Numbered from the stretch's first letter, positions 15,060 to 23,806 are shown. The stretch: DNA of 50,724 bases from JBAZHE01 sp041652555 (GCA_041652555.1 JBAZHE010000007.1:1-50724), one strand, 5' to 3'. Notes: generated by a model from the sequence alone, not told the origin. A program made the numbers and translations.

Positions 15060-15500
15060 TTATAAACCAACGCATGTATTTAGACAGTCGGCAAAGTTGG
15101 TGCCGTAAGTGCCAAATATAAATTTTGACAATGTATACCCCTGCACGCTAGAACTTATCGTGGTATTTGCGAAATACAACAGTCTGTTGGTGTGTTGATG
15201 ACATGTTCCATGTGTACCCCATACCATATAACATCCAGCAACACAAATTGCATAAATAGAATTTTGTTGGTTGAGATAGTAGGAACCCCAATTACTCCCT
15301 CCGCTAGTCGTGCTGTTTCCGATTGCATAGCAGTGGTTATTGTATGATACGCAGGCATAGGTGTGATCAAGCGGATTTCCATAAAATTGCCAGTAGGCAT
15401 CTTTTACGTAGTAGCTGACGGTGTAAGCGTTTACCGTAGACGTGACTATTAAGGTAATAAAAATAGCCAGTAAGCCAGAAATAATTCCTTTTTTCTTCAT
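15060..15500 (-). CDS. Secreted DHxYxC / CHQHxNR protein (E1 copy)
   Basis: From ATG 15500 (preceded by AAGGAG) 146 residues with a clear signal peptide (M-K-K-K-G-I-I-S-G-L-L ... V-N-A). The frame stays open upstream to 15608, but that would bury the signal peptide. Key pattern: D-H-T-Y-A-C near residue 45, a Gly/Ser/Asn-rich middle, H-G-T-C-H-Q-H-T-N-R-L-L-Y, then G-Y-T-L-S-K and F-G-T-Y-G-T-N-F, with several extra Cys. Cys and His in conserved places would fit a papain-like hydrolase or a disulfide-rich secreted effector; I cannot assign a family. Paralogues at 24731 and 30121. Confidence 0.7.
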   Translation of the reverse strand: MKKKGIISGLLAIFITLIVTSTVNAYTVSYYVKDAYWQFYGNPLDHTYACVSYNNHCYAIGNSTTSGGSNWGSYYLNQQNSIYAICVAGCYMVWGTHGTCHQHTNRLLYFANTTISSSVQGYTLSKFIFGTYGTNFADCLNTCVGL

Positions 15501-15659
15501 TTGCCACTCCTTAGGTTGGATTTTAATGAACGATTTTTGAAAAAATACAAATGATTTTTTCACCATTTTTACTTGACATAAACTAAAAAAAGAACAAAAA
15601 TCCGCCAATATAAATTATCGCACCTCCTTTCTGTTAATAAATTGGCGAATAACAATAAT

Positions 15660-15688
15660 ATTATATATAACCATTTGTATGGTGTCAA
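15660..15688 (-). promoter_or_regulatory. Consensus promoter of the E1 secreted pair
   Basis: Minus strand TTGACA (15688-15683), 17-base spacer, TATAAT (15665-15660): a perfect consensus. It sits beside the stop of the recombinase tail at 15691. The leader has AGGAGGTG at about 15620 and the TTTTTGTTCTTT stretch also found in the leaders at 24680 and 45630. Confidence 0.75.
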
Positions 15689-15690
15689 AT

Positions 15691-15797
15691 TTAAATAAAA
15701 ACGTCTTCTAAAAATTTTAAATTGCCAACGAAAAATTTTAAATTATCATAAACCGCGACCCAGTTCATAGTTCTAAAGTCGTCAATCAACCCCCGCA
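15691..15797. other. Right end of E1 and E1/E2 junction (attachment site)
   Basis: On the minus strand this encodes G-L-I-D-D-F-R-T-M-N-W-V-A-V-Y-D-N-L-K-F, homologous to the right end at 47935-48025 (L-L-D-N-F-R-T-L-D-W-V-E-V-Y). The core reads AACCCCCGCAT at 15788-15798 and is followed by the E2 left end CATAAATAAAAG. An 18-21 base unit with AAATTTTAAATT is duplicated here relative to the 48 kb end. Confidence 0.7.
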
Positions 15798-17130
15798 TAA
15801 ATAAAAGGGATGAGAAGTTTATGCCCCGGAGGGGTAAATCCCACCCTCTCCGCGTATCGAGACAAGACGCCCTTTGGTATATACTATCAAAGGGTTTTTT
15901 GAATGATATTAGCACTTTCCCGTCCCTCAACTTGGAGTTCGAAAGTAAAAAATTAAGTAATTGCTGTTTTTCGTTCGGATTCGCATTTTTATACAATAAA
16001 GACACATTATCTGCGAGTTCTAAAATTTTTGAGCCCAAAGCATAATAATCTAGACCCTCATCAATCTCATTTCGCGTGCTTGGGGGCATTTTGAGGCCGT
16101 TTAACGCCTCTTGAATCTGCTCCTCCAAGTCATTTCCGTTCACCGCTTTTTGCTGGCAAGCGGTTTCAAACTTCGTACAGCGGTAATAGGTATATTCCTT
16201 GCCGGATTTTTTAATCTTCTTTTCCGCCGTAATATTCCGGCCACATTCTCCGCAAGTCAAAATTCGTTTAAAAGGAAAAAGCACAATGTTTTCTTTTTCA
16301 AATCTATACGGCATACCCTTGTTTTCACAACGGCGCAATCTAGTCTGGACTTTGTCCCAAAGCTCTTTGGTCACCAATGGCTCGTGCTTGCCCTTACGCA
16401 GTTTTTTATTCCAGAAGAAATCGCCGTAATAGAAAGGATTGCCCAATAGTCTATGAACCGAAGCTCTGGTTAATAATCTCAACCGACAATTTTTTTGGAA
16501 GTTTCCGGATAATAGCCCTTCTTTCACGGCCTTGTCGCGCAGAGTAGAAAGCGAATAAAGGCCGGTAGCGTAATATTGAAATAATTTAATCGGTAAAAAT
16601 TTATTTTGCTCGTCAACCGTTATTATGCTTTTGCCGTTTACTTTTTCAATCTTGTAGCCGACTGGCGGAATGGAAGGGAAATAACCGCTATCGGCTTTTT
16701 CTTTTTGGCCTTTCTTTACTTCCTCGCTCAAATTATCCGAATAGTTTTTGGCCATCAGAACTTTTATGCCGTGGATTAGCTTTTGGTGCGAATTGGCGTC
16801 TTTGCCGATTATCTCGTTTTCCTTAACTAAAAAAACCGTAACCCCGAGTTCGTCTATTGTTGAATAGTCTTTGAGATTGCGGTAGAGCCGATCAGTTTTC
16901 TCCACTAAAATATTATTAGCGTCTTTATTTTTTCTGATATATTCAATCATCTGCCCGAACCCAGTCCGTCCGGCGCGCTTAGCCGTTTCGTCGTCTTCAA
17001 AAGTTTGAACAATTTTAAAATCATTAGCTCTGGCATAATCGGCCAACAATTTTTTTTGAGCGGGGATTGAGTATCCCTCTTGTTTTTGTTCTTTTGAAGA
17101 TACACGAACGTAAATGATTGCCTCCTTCAT
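15691..17130 (-). CDS. Large serine recombinase of E2, coiled-coil deleted
   Basis: 479 residues, nearly the same as the E1 recombinase (I-Y-V-R-V-S-S-K-E-Q catalytic start; zinc ribbon C-G-E-C-G ... C-T-K-F-E-T-A-C). An in-frame deletion removes about 72 residues: I-D-E-G-L runs straight into D-Y-Y-A-L-G-S, where the E1 protein has a long charged coiled coil. In large serine integrases that coiled coil controls which attachment sites pair, so activity is probably changed or lost. The last ~33 codons come from the right end of E1, giving this gene a tail like that of the excised form. Confidence 0.88.
   Translation of the reverse strand: MKEAIIYVRVSSKEQKQEGYSIPAQKKLLADYARANDFKIVQTFEDDETAKRAGRTGFGQMIEYIRKNKDANNILVEKTDRLYRNLKDYSTIDELGVTVFLVKENEIIGKDANSHQKLIHGIKVLMAKNYSDNLSEEVKKGQKEKADSGYFPSIPPVGYKIEKVNGKSIITVDEQNKFLPIKLFQYYATGLYSLSTLRDKAVKEGLLSGNFQKNCRLRLLTRASVHRLLGNPFYYGDFFWNKKLRKGKHEPLVTKELWDKVQTRLRRCENKGMPYRFEKENIVLFPFKRILTCGECGRNITAEKKIKKSGKEYTYYRCTKFETACQQKAVNGNDLEEQIQEALNGLKMPPSTRNEIDEGLDYYALGSKILELADNVSLLYKNANPNEKQQLLNFLLSNSKLRDGKVLISFKKPFDSIYQRASCLDTRRGWDLPLRGINFSSLLFMRGLIDDFRTMNWVAVYDNLKFFVGNLKFLEDVFI
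15870..15900 (+). terminator. Plus-strand terminator in the E2 recombinase gene
   Basis: CCCTTTGGTA pairs with TATCAAAGGG and is followed by six T. It is homologous to 2695-2725; the base changes keep the stem through a G-T pair. Confidence 0.65.
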
Positions 17131-17299
17131 ATTTTTTTATTTATGTTTTATATGTTTTTTAAATTAATTACACTTGTTTTTCGAAATCCAGTAATTCTAT
17201 CAGCATGTCATCCGGATTCCACTCTTTTCTTTTTTGTAGAATATAATCTTCTAAAATATGAAAAAAATCTAGAACTTTTTTTCCGCCAAAAATTATTAA

Positions 17300-18028
17300 T
17301 TATATTTTTATTTCACCAACTTTTTTCTTCATTATATCAGTTAATTCATCAACAAAATCTATAAATCTTTGATCGTGTTTCTTTGAAAGTAGGGTATCTT
17401 TTCTTTTTAGCGTTTTTGATAACCTAAAAATATAGCCAATAAAATCTGATAATTGTAATAATTCTGACAACTCTGATTTACCAGGAAATCCATGGTCTAT
17501 TACTCTGCATTTCCCCCCTTTTTTACTACTGTTTATTAAATTTCTCTGACCTAGTATAAATTTGTTAATAGCAATTTCAAATTCATCTTTTTGATCAAAA
17601 ATGACCAGCAATTGCTTATTCGTATTACCGCCACATTTTCCAATAAAATCGCATGATTTATTGAGTAATCCCTCAAGTGTTATTAAATAATCATTTTTTA
17701 ATAACTGAGATTCTTTGTAACAAAACCATGCTTTAGCGAGTCTGTTTTTTTTTGCGATTAACTTTGCTAATTCTTTGCAAATAAGTCTTCTTGTTTTATC
17801 ATCAAATTTTTTACTCCACCTTCCTGATCCTGAAAAAATTTCAAATCCGTGAATTTCCCAATCATCAGGAATATTATACAATCTTCTCAATCCACAAAAT
17901 TCTAGAATTAAATTAGTTGCATATCTCGGAGTAATTAAAATTCCTGAAAGACCAAAAACATTAACAGAAAAAATATCCTTTCTATCACAGTTTGAGTTTT
18001 CAGATTCATCCAAGTAAAGCAAATACAT
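17300..18028 (-). CDS. DUF3800 protein (RNase H-fold, defence-associated)
   Basis: 242 residues starting M-Y-L-L-Y-L-D-E-S-E, the usual DUF3800 start with its first acidic pair. Further acidic residues of the fold are seen at L-L-V-I-F-D-Q-K-D-E and L-L-Q-L-S-D-F-I-G-Y. DUF3800 proteins are predicted nucleases often found beside restriction and abortive-infection genes. Last gene of the five-gene operon, 15 bases after the DUF262-HNH gene. The ~170 bases between it and the recombinase start show no gene. Confidence 0.8.
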   Translation of the reverse strand: MYLLYLDESENSNCDRKDIFSVNVFGLSGILITPRYATNLILEFCGLRRLYNIPDDWEIHGFEIFSGSGRWSKKFDDKTRRLICKELAKLIAKKNRLAKAWFCYKESQLLKNDYLITLEGLLNKSCDFIGKCGGNTNKQLLVIFDQKDEFEIAINKFILGQRNLINSSKKGGKCRVIDHGFPGKSELSELLQLSDFIGYIFRLSKTLKRKDTLLSKKHDQRFIDFVDELTDIMKKKVGEIKI

Positions 18029-18043
18029 AATAATTGCAATTTT

Positions 18044-19213
18044 TTATCTATTTCCTTTTGCTCGATTATGCGTCTTGCACAACATCTGGCAATTTTTTGC
18101 CGAAGTTGCTCCACCCTTACTCCACGCCGCTACATGGTCAGCATCCATATCATTTAAACTCCAAATTTTTTCTTTATTGGAATCATGCCCAAGAGCACAA
18201 AGTGGACAGTTCGATTCTTTTTTCTTTTCAGCTTTTGTAGTTTGTTCTTTGTACACAGATTTTTTAGTTGCATCATCAAAAACTCTAACTTCAAGCAATT
18301 TTGTATCAGTGGAGCCACCTAGAATATATTCAAAAATACCTTTGCGATTTTTTACATACGGGTCGCCATAAAGTTTTTGCACTTCTTCTGAAACTTTTTT
18401 TGGATTGTACGATTTTTTATGGTATACCTCATACAACCGTCCCCATTCAAGTCCGCGCATTTCGCTTTCCACATCAGTGAACACACTAGAAACCCATTCA
18501 ATCACACTGTTAAAATATTTTTTTAATTCATTGATATTTTTTTCAGTGCGATGACTGCTCATATAATCGCCGATTTTGCCTTTACTTACCCAGCCAAGTG
18601 CACATTCTAAAAAATCTTGCCTATCAGCGCTACCTGATACATACGCGCTCCATTTCTGGATATTGGCATTTTGGCTATTACTAAACTCCTCCTTGCAAAG
18701 CGTTACATAAGAACCAGAATATACAGCATTTAACAATTCTTGATTATTAAGTGGGACACCAGCAATATTGATGGTTCGAAACCACTCTTTTATCTCGCTT
18801 TCTGTGCCCTCGCATTCATAAATAAGTAGTTTGGTTTCCAATATTTTAGCTTTCTTGTCTTTTGCCATACCACCAAAATATTGTTCCATGCCGTTTTCAT
18901 CTTTGATTGCAAATTTGTCAGTCACAAAACGCCCAACACTAGTGATGCGCTGTTGTCCGTCTAAAACTTCCAGATTATTTTCGGAAACTTTATTAAAATA
19001 AATCAAACCTATCGGGTAACCTTTTAGTATTGAATCAATAACAGCAATCTCTCTTTTTCCACCGTCAGAGGCATAGATATAGTTACGCTGATACTCCGGC
19101 TGAATAGTAAGATCACCAGACAAACCAAATAACCCTTTACCCTCCAATTCGTTATAAACAAATCCTTCGCAAATATCTTTGACAGTAATGTCGATTTTTA
19201 AAGTTGTTTTCAT
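18044..19213 (-). CDS. DUF262 / HNH nuclease (GmrSD-like)
   Basis: 389 residues. The DUF262 domain has Q-P-E-Y-Q-R and L-D85-G-Q-Q-R89-I-T-S, the NTP-binding signature of GmrS-type proteins. The C-terminus is an HNH nuclease: C-P-L-C ... D-A-D-H-V-A-A-W-S-K-G-G-A-T ... N-C-Q-M-L-C-K-T-H-N-R-A-K-G. GmrSD enzymes cut modified DNA (type IV restriction). Here the gene is in an operon with an adenine methylase, so it may act on unmodified or foreign DNA; that is inference. Fourth gene of the operon. Confidence 0.85.
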   Translation of the reverse strand: MKTTLKIDITVKDICEGFVYNELEGKGLFGLSGDLTIQPEYQRNYIYASDGGKREIAVIDSILKGYPIGLIYFNKVSENNLEVLDGQQRITSVGRFVTDKFAIKDENGMEQYFGGMAKDKKAKILETKLLIYECEGTESEIKEWFRTINIAGVPLNNQELLNAVYSGSYVTLCKEEFSNSQNANIQKWSAYVSGSADRQDFLECALGWVSKGKIGDYMSSHRTEKNINELKKYFNSVIEWVSSVFTDVESEMRGLEWGRLYEVYHKKSYNPKKVSEEVQKLYGDPYVKNRKGIFEYILGGSTDTKLLEVRVFDDATKKSVYKEQTTKAEKKKESNCPLCALGHDSNKEKIWSLNDMDADHVAAWSKGGATSAKNCQMLCKTHNRAKGNR

Positions 19214-19228
19214 ATTTTTTAAAATTAT

Positions 19229-20665
19229 TTATTGATTTTCAGTATTTTCAGAAAATTTGGCTGTCATCGTAGGATTCTCGTGTACCAATTTTTTAATTGT
19301 CAAATCATCTGCTTTATTATTAGCCAAACGAAGATTATTCTCGGATGACAATAGAGCATCTTTCGTTTTTTGAAGATGGTCTATGGTTTTATCTATTTCT
19401 TCAATAGCTGTTTTGAATTTTCGGCTAGCTAAATCATAATTTTTTGCGAACCCTTCTTTAAATTTGTTTATATTTTCTTCGAAATTAGTAATGTCAATAT
19501 TCTGATTTTTGATTAAAGAAAGTTCCGCTCTATATTCAAGAGAATTCATGGCCGCATTACGAAGTAGAGTTATGATTGGGATAAAAAATTGTGGACGGAC
19601 TACGTACATTTTAGGATACTTATGAGAAACATCAACGATTCCAGTATTATATAGTTCATTTTCGGCTTCCAAAAGCGTAACAAGAACGGCATATTCACAT
19701 TTTTTCTCGGCACGATCTTTATCAAGTTCACGTAAAAAATCTTCATTCTTTTTTTTGGTAGTAGTTTCGTCACCTTCGTTTTTCATTTCAAACATAATAG
19801 AGATAATTTCATTCCCCGTTTCATCGGATTCCCTGTATATATAATCGCCCTTACTTCCTGTTGTTGCGTTATTGTCTTTTTCGAAATAGGCATTTTTAAA
19901 ACCAGTTGCGCGTAGTTTATTAAATTCAGTTTCACAGTGTTGTTCAAGTGTTTCGCCAACCATTTTTGTTGAGAGCCTTAGCTTCAAATCTTTGCGAAGG
20001 GTAATTTCTTCATCCTTCATTTTAATAATGTCATCTTTAGTTTTAAGTTCTGAATAAAATTTTTCTTTTAAAGATTTTTCAAGCAACTGTTTTTCTACCT
20101 CTTTATTTTTAACATCATTAGCTAAATTATTACGCTCTTTTTCAATTTCTTGGATTGATTGTGTGATGGCAAGCTTTTTCTCTGTTTCCGCATTATCAAT
20201 TTTTGATTTCATTTCTGCAATTACAGACTCTTTTTTCGCTAAAACCTCAATGAGTTCGCGCTCATTTTTTGCTTTTAATTCGATTATTTCTTTTTCTTTC
20301 TCCGTAATCTCTTGAAATGCTTTAAGTTTTACACTTGATTCTGTTTTTTCGACAACACTTTCTAATTTAGAATTAAGAGCGGCAATCTTCTTATCTTTTT
20401 CAGATAAGTCTTCTTTTGCACGATTGGCATACTCTTTTTCTTTAAGTTCTAACCTTAAGTTATTCTCGCGTTCAATGGCATCCTTTTCTTTTTTTAATTC
20501 AGCATTAAATGTATCGCGTTTTATAGAACTAACCACATTTGTGATTGTTGTTTTATCTATGTCAGTTTCATGAATAGATTTTAGATCGATTATGTCACCT
20601 CTTAAACCATCTTCCAATAAAACTAAAGTGTTTTCGTCTTGAATTGATACTTTAACTTTTTTCAT
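19229..20665 (-). CDS. DUF2130 protein: coiled coil plus nuclease-like domain
   Basis: 478 residues. Residues about 55-220 form a long charged coiled coil. The following DUF2130 domain has G-S-K-G-D-Y-I-Y-R-E ... I-S-I-M-F-E-M-K-N, which fits a PD-(D/E)xK nuclease core (D ... E-x-K), then Y-A-V-L-V-T-L-L-E and P-K-M-Y-V-V-R-P-Q-F. Four bases separate it from the ATPase gene. DUF2130 proteins are seen in defence neighbourhoods but their action is not settled. Third gene of the operon. Confidence 0.8.
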   Translation of the reverse strand: MKKVKVSIQDENTLVLLEDGLRGDIIDLKSIHETDIDKTTITNVVSSIKRDTFNAELKKEKDAIERENNLRLELKEKEYANRAKEDLSEKDKKIAALNSKLESVVEKTESSVKLKAFQEITEKEKEIIELKAKNERELIEVLAKKESVIAEMKSKIDNAETEKKLAITQSIQEIEKERNNLANDVKNKEVEKQLLEKSLKEKFYSELKTKDDIIKMKDEEITLRKDLKLRLSTKMVGETLEQHCETEFNKLRATGFKNAYFEKDNNATTGSKGDYIYRESDETGNEIISIMFEMKNEGDETTTKKKNEDFLRELDKDRAEKKCEYAVLVTLLEAENELYNTGIVDVSHKYPKMYVVRPQFFIPIITLLRNAAMNSLEYRAELSLIKNQNIDITNFEENINKFKEGFAKNYDLASRKFKTAIEEIDKTIDHLQKTKDALLSSENNLRLANNKADDLTIKKLVHENPTMTAKFSENTENQ

Positions 20666-20669
20666 GTTG

Positions 20670-22115
20670 TTATTTATTTTGCAATGGGATTAATTTTTCA
20701 ATAGAAGATTTGATCTCTGCATCTGTACACTTTACATTATGTACATTTTCTGGATGATGAATAATATTTCTAATTTTTGTTGGCAACGTTTGCATTTGAC
20801 TTTCAGTCGTTCCATCCTTTTTGAGACGAATATATTGCTGATCTTGTGTAATTCCTTTAATAACAAGATATTTTTCAAATTCTTCCTCAAAATAATTTTT
20901 TTCATCTTCCAAAATAGCCTTCGCTTGAATGAAGCCATAAAGCTCGTTATGGAATTCGACAGATAAAAATCCGAATGCACGATAGTTTATTTCACCCCAA
21001 GTTGGGCTTGATTTGCCAAACATATCAAGTTCTATGCTGGCTACAATTTTATTAAAGCCGCCCTCTTTTGAAAAAACATTCATTGAATGAGTTTCTTTTT
21101 TATATTTCTTTAGCAAGTACGGCGAGTGTGTGACTATAAAAATTTGCGATTTTTCAGAGATTTTTTCAAGAGCGTCGAGCAGTTTGTTTTGTGCTTGTGG
21201 ATGCAAAAATGTTTCTGGCTCGTCTATAAAAAACATGATTGGTTTTGAAACTTTTTCCTTGTTAGATGAAGAAATCTCCGCATACACCTGAATAAGCGAA
21301 AGTGCCAAAGCCCTTTGCATTCCAGTACCTTTTTCAGAGCTAATCGTCTGTATACCACTGTCAGAAAGAGCAATGTTTCCAGATTTCAGAAAATCAGTAA
21401 TTTCTGGTAGAGTAAAGTTGAATTTTACTTCCGTGTCACCATATTGCTCGGATAATTTATTTTGTATTTTTTCTTCGATTGGCTTTAAATTATCGGCAAT
21501 TTCTGCAAAAGTTTTTTTATGCGATTTTTCAAAATCCTTCCAACAATCAGCTATGTCATTACTTATAATAGCATTAATAATTTTCCCGCATATCTTTGTT
21601 TTTGAAAAATCAGCGACGTCGCTAGAATTAGTATCTGCCCAAATGAATTGAGCATCAAAAAGTGCTGTTATTGTCGTATCAATACCTGTCGGATTTTCGA
21701 ATTGATTTGCGTCCGGATTAAAGATACGAACATTAGCAATAGTTAAAGTTTTATCCTTGCCGCCTTGTTTTATTTTTGTTTCTTCACTAGAACGCATCAC
21801 TCTTAAACTTTTTTTGCCATCAGTATCTATTAGATATGACCCGTATTTTTTCAATGCCTCAATTTTAAGAAGTAGCTCCAAGTCCTCACCATTAAACTCA
21901 ATCTCAACCGAAACAAAACTATCACTTTCTATTTCAGTTTTTATGATTACTTCATTCCTATCTTTTTTTGAACGGATAAAATCTATCGCCTCAAAAACAG
22001 ATGACTTGCCACAGTTATTATCACCAACAAAAAAATTTACTCCTTTATCAAAGTTAAGTTCATGATTATCTTTAAATCCTTTAAAATTATGAAGTTTTAT
22101 TTTTGAGATATACAT
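20670..22115 (-). CDS. AAA/ABC-type ATPase (OLD/RecF-like)
   Basis: 481 residues. Walker A G-D-N-N-C-G-K-S-S (31-39) after the typical N-terminal I-S-K-I-K-L-H-N-F-K-G-F. An ABC-like signature region is S-S-E-K-G-T-G-M-Q-R-A, and Walker B is F-F-I-D-E-P-E-T-F-L-H-P, followed by the H-switch V-T-H-S-P-Y-L-L. No TOPRIM nuclease domain is visible in the C-terminal ~120 residues, so it differs from full OLD nucleases. It overlaps the methylase 3' end by 29 bases. Inferred motor or sensor of the defence operon. Confidence 0.87.
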   Translation of the reverse strand: MYISKIKLHNFKGFKDNHELNFDKGVNFFVGDNNCGKSSVFEAIDFIRSKKDRNEVIIKTEIESDSFVSVEIEFNGEDLELLLKIEALKKYGSYLIDTDGKKSLRVMRSSEETKIKQGGKDKTLTIANVRIFNPDANQFENPTGIDTTITALFDAQFIWADTNSSDVADFSKTKICGKIINAIISNDIADCWKDFEKSHKKTFAEIADNLKPIEEKIQNKLSEQYGDTEVKFNFTLPEITDFLKSGNIALSDSGIQTISSEKGTGMQRALALSLIQVYAEISSSNKEKVSKPIMFFIDEPETFLHPQAQNKLLDALEKISEKSQIFIVTHSPYLLKKYKKETHSMNVFSKEGGFNKIVASIELDMFGKSSPTWGEINYRAFGFLSVEFHNELYGFIQAKAILEDEKNYFEEEFEKYLVIKGITQDQQYIRLKKDGTTESQMQTLPTKIRNIIHHPENVHNVKCTDAEIKSSIEKLIPLQNK

Positions 22116-23229
22116 TTTTTTTATTATGCTTAATAAAAATTCTTTTATACTGTTTTTTGTTATTTATATATGGTTCGTTATGTTTTTTAAAATGCGGTAA
22201 TTTATATTTTTCATCAATAGCACCGTTGTCACTTGCGCCAACAATTTCGAACTGTTCCGGACTATATTTATCCAAAAAACTAATTGGCACGCCCATTACT
22301 CCATTATAATTGCTCGGGATAGAATCAGTAAACGGCACTTCTATGGCATCGTAATTGTCGTATTTGTCATAAGCTTTTTTGCCTTTAATTTGTTGGTGCT
22401 TGCTATATTTTAAATTTTCCTCCATGGTCATAAGTGGTAATGGCTGATGACGACGTCCATGGTCTAAACTAGTAAACCAACAAACATTTCGAAACTTTAC
22501 TAAACCAGTGTCAGGCATATAAATTCCTTCACCATACTCTTTAGCAAACGGCGTTGAAAAAAAGGCGTTGCCAGCGTGAAAGCCGTTGCCAAGCCACATC
22601 CTGTTTTTTTTAATTAAAGGAAAAACTTCTTTGTAAGTAATCGCATTCATGTTGCCAATGATGACAAACTTTTTTTTATAATCGAAAAGCTGTTTTACAT
22701 ATTCGCGAAACAGCGAAAATGGTGGATTCGTTACTACTATATCGGATTGGTTTAGTAATTCTATGCACTCATTACTGCGAAAATCACCATTGCCATTTAA
22801 TGGCATCCAGTCGTTATGCTTGTTCAGTTTTAACTGTTCGGCAATATCTTTTAAATTGAATTCGCCGTCACCATTTATATCGCGCGCTTCGTTAATAGTA
22901 AACTTATTGGCATTTATTTTAGGGCGTCCTTTTAATTTTGGGAGAGTTTTATCATTGCCAAATAAACTCAGTTGTGTGTTAGCAATGGGTGATGGTTTGT
23001 AGCTGGTGGTTATAAGTTGTTTTAATCCCAACTTGTTGAAATTGAGTACAAAATAACGGAAGAAATTACTCTCATACGGATCGTCGCAATTGCAATATAC
23101 AATCTTGTTACGAAATACATTGGGGTTGAATTCCAGATACGCTTCAATCTCTTTTTGAATATCGCCATATTGAGTATAAAACTCGTCATTCTTTGCCTTT
23201 TTTGCGTTTGTAAGATTTTTATTTGCCAT
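22087..23229 (-). CDS. Adenine-specific DNA methyltransferase, EcoRI-methylase family
   Basis: 380 residues. D-I-V-V-T-N-P-P-F-S (about 163-172) is the N6-adenine methylase motif IV. The N-terminus K-N-D-E-F-Y-T-Q-Y-G-D-I-Q-K-E and C-N-C-D-D-P-Y-E-S-N-F-F-R-Y-F are typical of the EcoRI-type methylase family, which is found with varied restriction partners. First gene of the operon from ATG 23229. No EcoRI-like endonuclease is present; nuclease activity could come from the downstream DUF2130, HNH and DUF3800 proteins. Confidence 0.88.
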   Translation of the reverse strand: MANKNLTNAKKAKNDEFYTQYGDIQKEIEAYLEFNPNVFRNKIVYCNCDDPYESNFFRYFVLNFNKLGLKQLITTSYKPSPIANTQLSLFGNDKTLPKLKGRPKINANKFTINEARDINGDGEFNLKDIAEQLKLNKHNDWMPLNGNGDFRSNECIELLNQSDIVVTNPPFSLFREYVKQLFDYKKKFVIIGNMNAITYKEVFPLIKKNRMWLGNGFHAGNAFFSTPFAKEYGEGIYMPDTGLVKFRNVCWFTSLDHGRRHQPLPLMTMEENLKYSKHQQIKGKKAYDKYDNYDAIEVPFTDSIPSNYNGVMGVPISFLDKYSPEQFEIVGASDNGAIDEKYKLPHFKKHNEPYINNKKQYKRIFIKHNKKNVYLKNKTS

Positions 23230-23347
23230 ATTTTATTCAATCATAAATATATCGTTTTTATAGCAGAAACAGAGAAAACACCTTTAAAAAATCATATATG
23301 AAATGAGATTCATTTTTCATCTAAATTATATCTAACTTTAACTAAAA

Positions 23348-23620
23348 CTACAACTCACAGGCAATTCCATCTAAATCTCCGTCTAGTTTATGAATATCTC
23401 TGCCGACTTTCTCCATACAGCACTCATAAACTCCGCGTGCTTCTTGGCGCGTTTTAAAATCATCGCAATCATAAATATCAGATTTGCAATAGCAATTTAT
23501 AATAATATTGTCTTGTTTCGCTTGTGTTTGCCTAGTTTCTCTAATCGCCAAACAGCCCGAAATAACGATTAACAATATACAGGAGAAAATTAGGCCGATT
23601 GTTTTTTCTTTTAGCTTCAT
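23348..23620 (-). CDS. Excalibur-domain lipoprotein (E2 copy, intact)
   Basis: From ATG 23620, 90 residues. Lipoprotein signal ending L-I-V-I-S-G-C. The Excalibur domain follows (C-D-D-F-K-T-R-Q-E-A ... Y-E-C-C ... D-I-H-K-L-D-G-D-L-D-G-I-A-C-E), with the calcium-binding-like D-x-D-x-D-G loop and conserved Cys. An upstream extension to 23677 lies in the leader RNA and is not used. Outer-surface protein of unknown role; the E1 copy is frameshifted and the E3 copy truncated. Confidence 0.85.
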   Translation of the reverse strand: MKLKEKTIGLIFSCILLIVISGCLAIRETRQTQAKQDNIIINCYCKSDIYDCDDFKTRQEARGVYECCMEKVGRDIHKLDGDLDGIACEL

Positions 23621-23806
23621 AAAATTGTTTTTGGATACAAAAAGGGCTCCCCGTACTGGTGGCGCCCTTGCGGGCACCTAATACCCTTTCGAGTATTAAC
23701 CGAACAAACGGAAACCAGACGGAAAGCCGTCTTTGTGTTTGTTCGGATTTTAGACCATGCCTAGCAGAAGTTCTGCAAGGTTTAGGTCAAGCTAAATTGT
23801 AATTAA
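23621..23806 (-). ncRNA. Structured leader RNA of the Excalibur lipoprotein (copy 2)
   Basis: Same order of hairpins as copy 1 with different bases: CCTTGCAG/CTGCTAGG region, CCGAACAAAC/GTTTGTTCGG with inner GACGG/CCGTC, TAATAC-TCGAAAG-GGTATTA, an extra GGTGCCC/GGGCGCC, then GGGGAGCCCTTTTTG before the ATG. The loop TCGAAAG and the G-rich/T-run motif are the most constant parts. Confidence 0.6.

Larger units (their letters stand above)
2621..15797. mobile_element. Integrative element E1 (complete, closest to tRNA-Ser)
   Basis: Bounded on the left by tRNA-Ser/CATAAATAAAAG and on the right by the recombinase-tail end that meets the next copy of CATAAATAAAAG at 15796. Contents in order: serine recombinase, zinc-ribbon membrane protein, GIY-YIG, DGQHR, two small proteins, serine protease, small hypothetical, HTH-membrane protein, frameshifted Excalibur lipoprotein with leader RNA, GC-rich hairpin region, initiator-like pair, unknown 285-residue protein, membrane protein and the secreted pair. 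Inferred to be the youngest insertion because its recombinase is full length. Confidence 0.75.

Noticed and set aside
15501..15608. N-terminal extension of the E1 secreted protein
   Set aside because: It would place 36 residues before a clear signal peptide, whose own ATG has an AAGGAG ribosome binding site.
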